Source: an uncultured Muribaculaceae bacterium (lineage in GTDB: Bacteria > Bacteroidota > Bacteroidia > Bacteroidales > Muribaculaceae). From it: 30,113 bases of DNA. The stretch lies in the NCBI GenBank assembly GCA_902494515.1, contig CABUTS010000032.1, positions 1 through 30,113 on the forward strand. Direction: 5' to 3'. A program made the translations under genes and the position numbers. Shown here piece by piece: positions 29,997 through 30,113 of the stretch (the first letter of the stretch is position 1; every line of letters starts with the position of its first letter). The notes below the pieces were generated by a model. It searched no databases, was not told the origin of the DNA, and saw nothing but the letters and a program-made list of their open reading frames with translations.

Positions 29997-30075
29997 CGAG
30001 TTCTACAACTACGAACGCCCCCATCAGAGCGTCGGAGAAGTCCTTCCGGCCCGAAGCTACGGATTAATCGCATAA
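29986..30075 (+). pseudogene. C-terminal remnant of an IS3-type transposase
   Basis: The frame ending with TAA at 30073-30075 encodes EFYNYERPHQSVGEVLPARS, matching the end of DDE integrase-type transposases of the IS3/IS481 class (FYNxxRPHxSLxxxTPA). Only about 29 codons remain; the frame is closed by a stop at 29983-29985 and no catalytic part is present. A deletion relic is the likely reading. Confidence 0.7.
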
Positions 30076-30078
30076 AAA

Positions 30079-30110
30079 TTTGGACAATAATGGAAAAAGA
30101 ACTAATTTTG
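30079..30110 (+). promoter_or_regulatory. Outward-facing promoter at the right edge
   Basis: TTTG (30079-30082), 20 bp, TAATTTTG (30103-30110): full match to the Bacteroidales consensus, pointing out of the window to a gene not seen here. Confidence 0.75.
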
Positions 30111-30113
30111 TGG

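Larger units (their letters stand above)
29737..30113. other. Right-end intergenic region
   Basis: About 375 bp. Left part: the Nudix promoter and operators. Middle (29825-29945): AT-rich, nothing recognised. Then a 24-bp repeat (29949-29996), a transposase remnant and an outward promoter. Confidence 0.6.

Overview
The window looks like chromosomal DNA from a gut-type Bacteroidales bacterium. A Muribaculaceae-like genome is my best guess, but that rests on protein flavour and moderately high GC, not on a marker gene. Supporting signs are an RprX/RprY-type two-component pair, DUF4301, LolA directly downstream of FtsK, secreted starch enzymes, and promoters of the Bacteroidales form (-33 TTTG, 19-20 bp spacer, -7 TAnnTTTG) instead of sigma70 -35/-10 boxes. 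Most of the region is core housekeeping; no tRNA, rRNA, CRISPR array, prophage or intact insertion sequence was seen.

Layout. 1-7739 is read leftward: DUF4301, YqgE/AlgH (UPF0301), and an ftsK-lolA-trxB cluster. 8012-9882 is read rightward: a Fur-family regulator then purA, ended by a perfect hairpin shared with the convergent purT (10006-11190, leftward). 11722-14097 holds the histidine kinase/response regulator pair. 14374-19399 holds an AmyE-like secreted alpha-amylase, a flavodoxin, and a large multidomain secreted GH13 enzyme. 19563-20293 is a toxin-antitoxin operon (leftward). 20450-22761 is mnmA, a bifunctional-nuclease/UVR protein and a C_GCAxxG_C_C protein (rightward). 22798-24784 is leftward: a DUF362 protein and an unusual P-loop kinase-DUF2284 fusion. 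25239-28077 is the anaerobic ribonucleotide reductase pair nrdD-nrdG. 28138-29736 is leftward: a Nudix-winged-helix regulator and a small von Willebrand A protein. The right edge carries a transposase remnant and an outward-facing promoter.

How the genes fit together. purA and purT belong to purine synthesis; nrdDG, trxB, fldA and the cysteine-rich proteins fit anaerobic redox and nucleotide metabolism; the two amylases handle extracellular or periplasmic starch or glycogen without a SusCD pair nearby; lolA and ftsK serve the envelope and chromosome segregation.

The most striking structure is not a gene. At least six genes end in short tandem repeats (14-25 bp units, 2-5 copies) that include the stop codon, so the stop codon itself is repeated downstream, often in other frames (DUF4301, the AmyE-like amylase, mnmA, the UVR protein, the DUF2284 fusion, nrdD). 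Related repeats follow rprY, purT and the large amylase, lie inside the 3' end of the Fur gene, and form three small hairpins in the leader of the AmyE-like amylase. The second notable structure is a pair of near-identical 19-bp palindromes, 53 bp apart, placed around a perfect promoter of the Nudix regulator gene.
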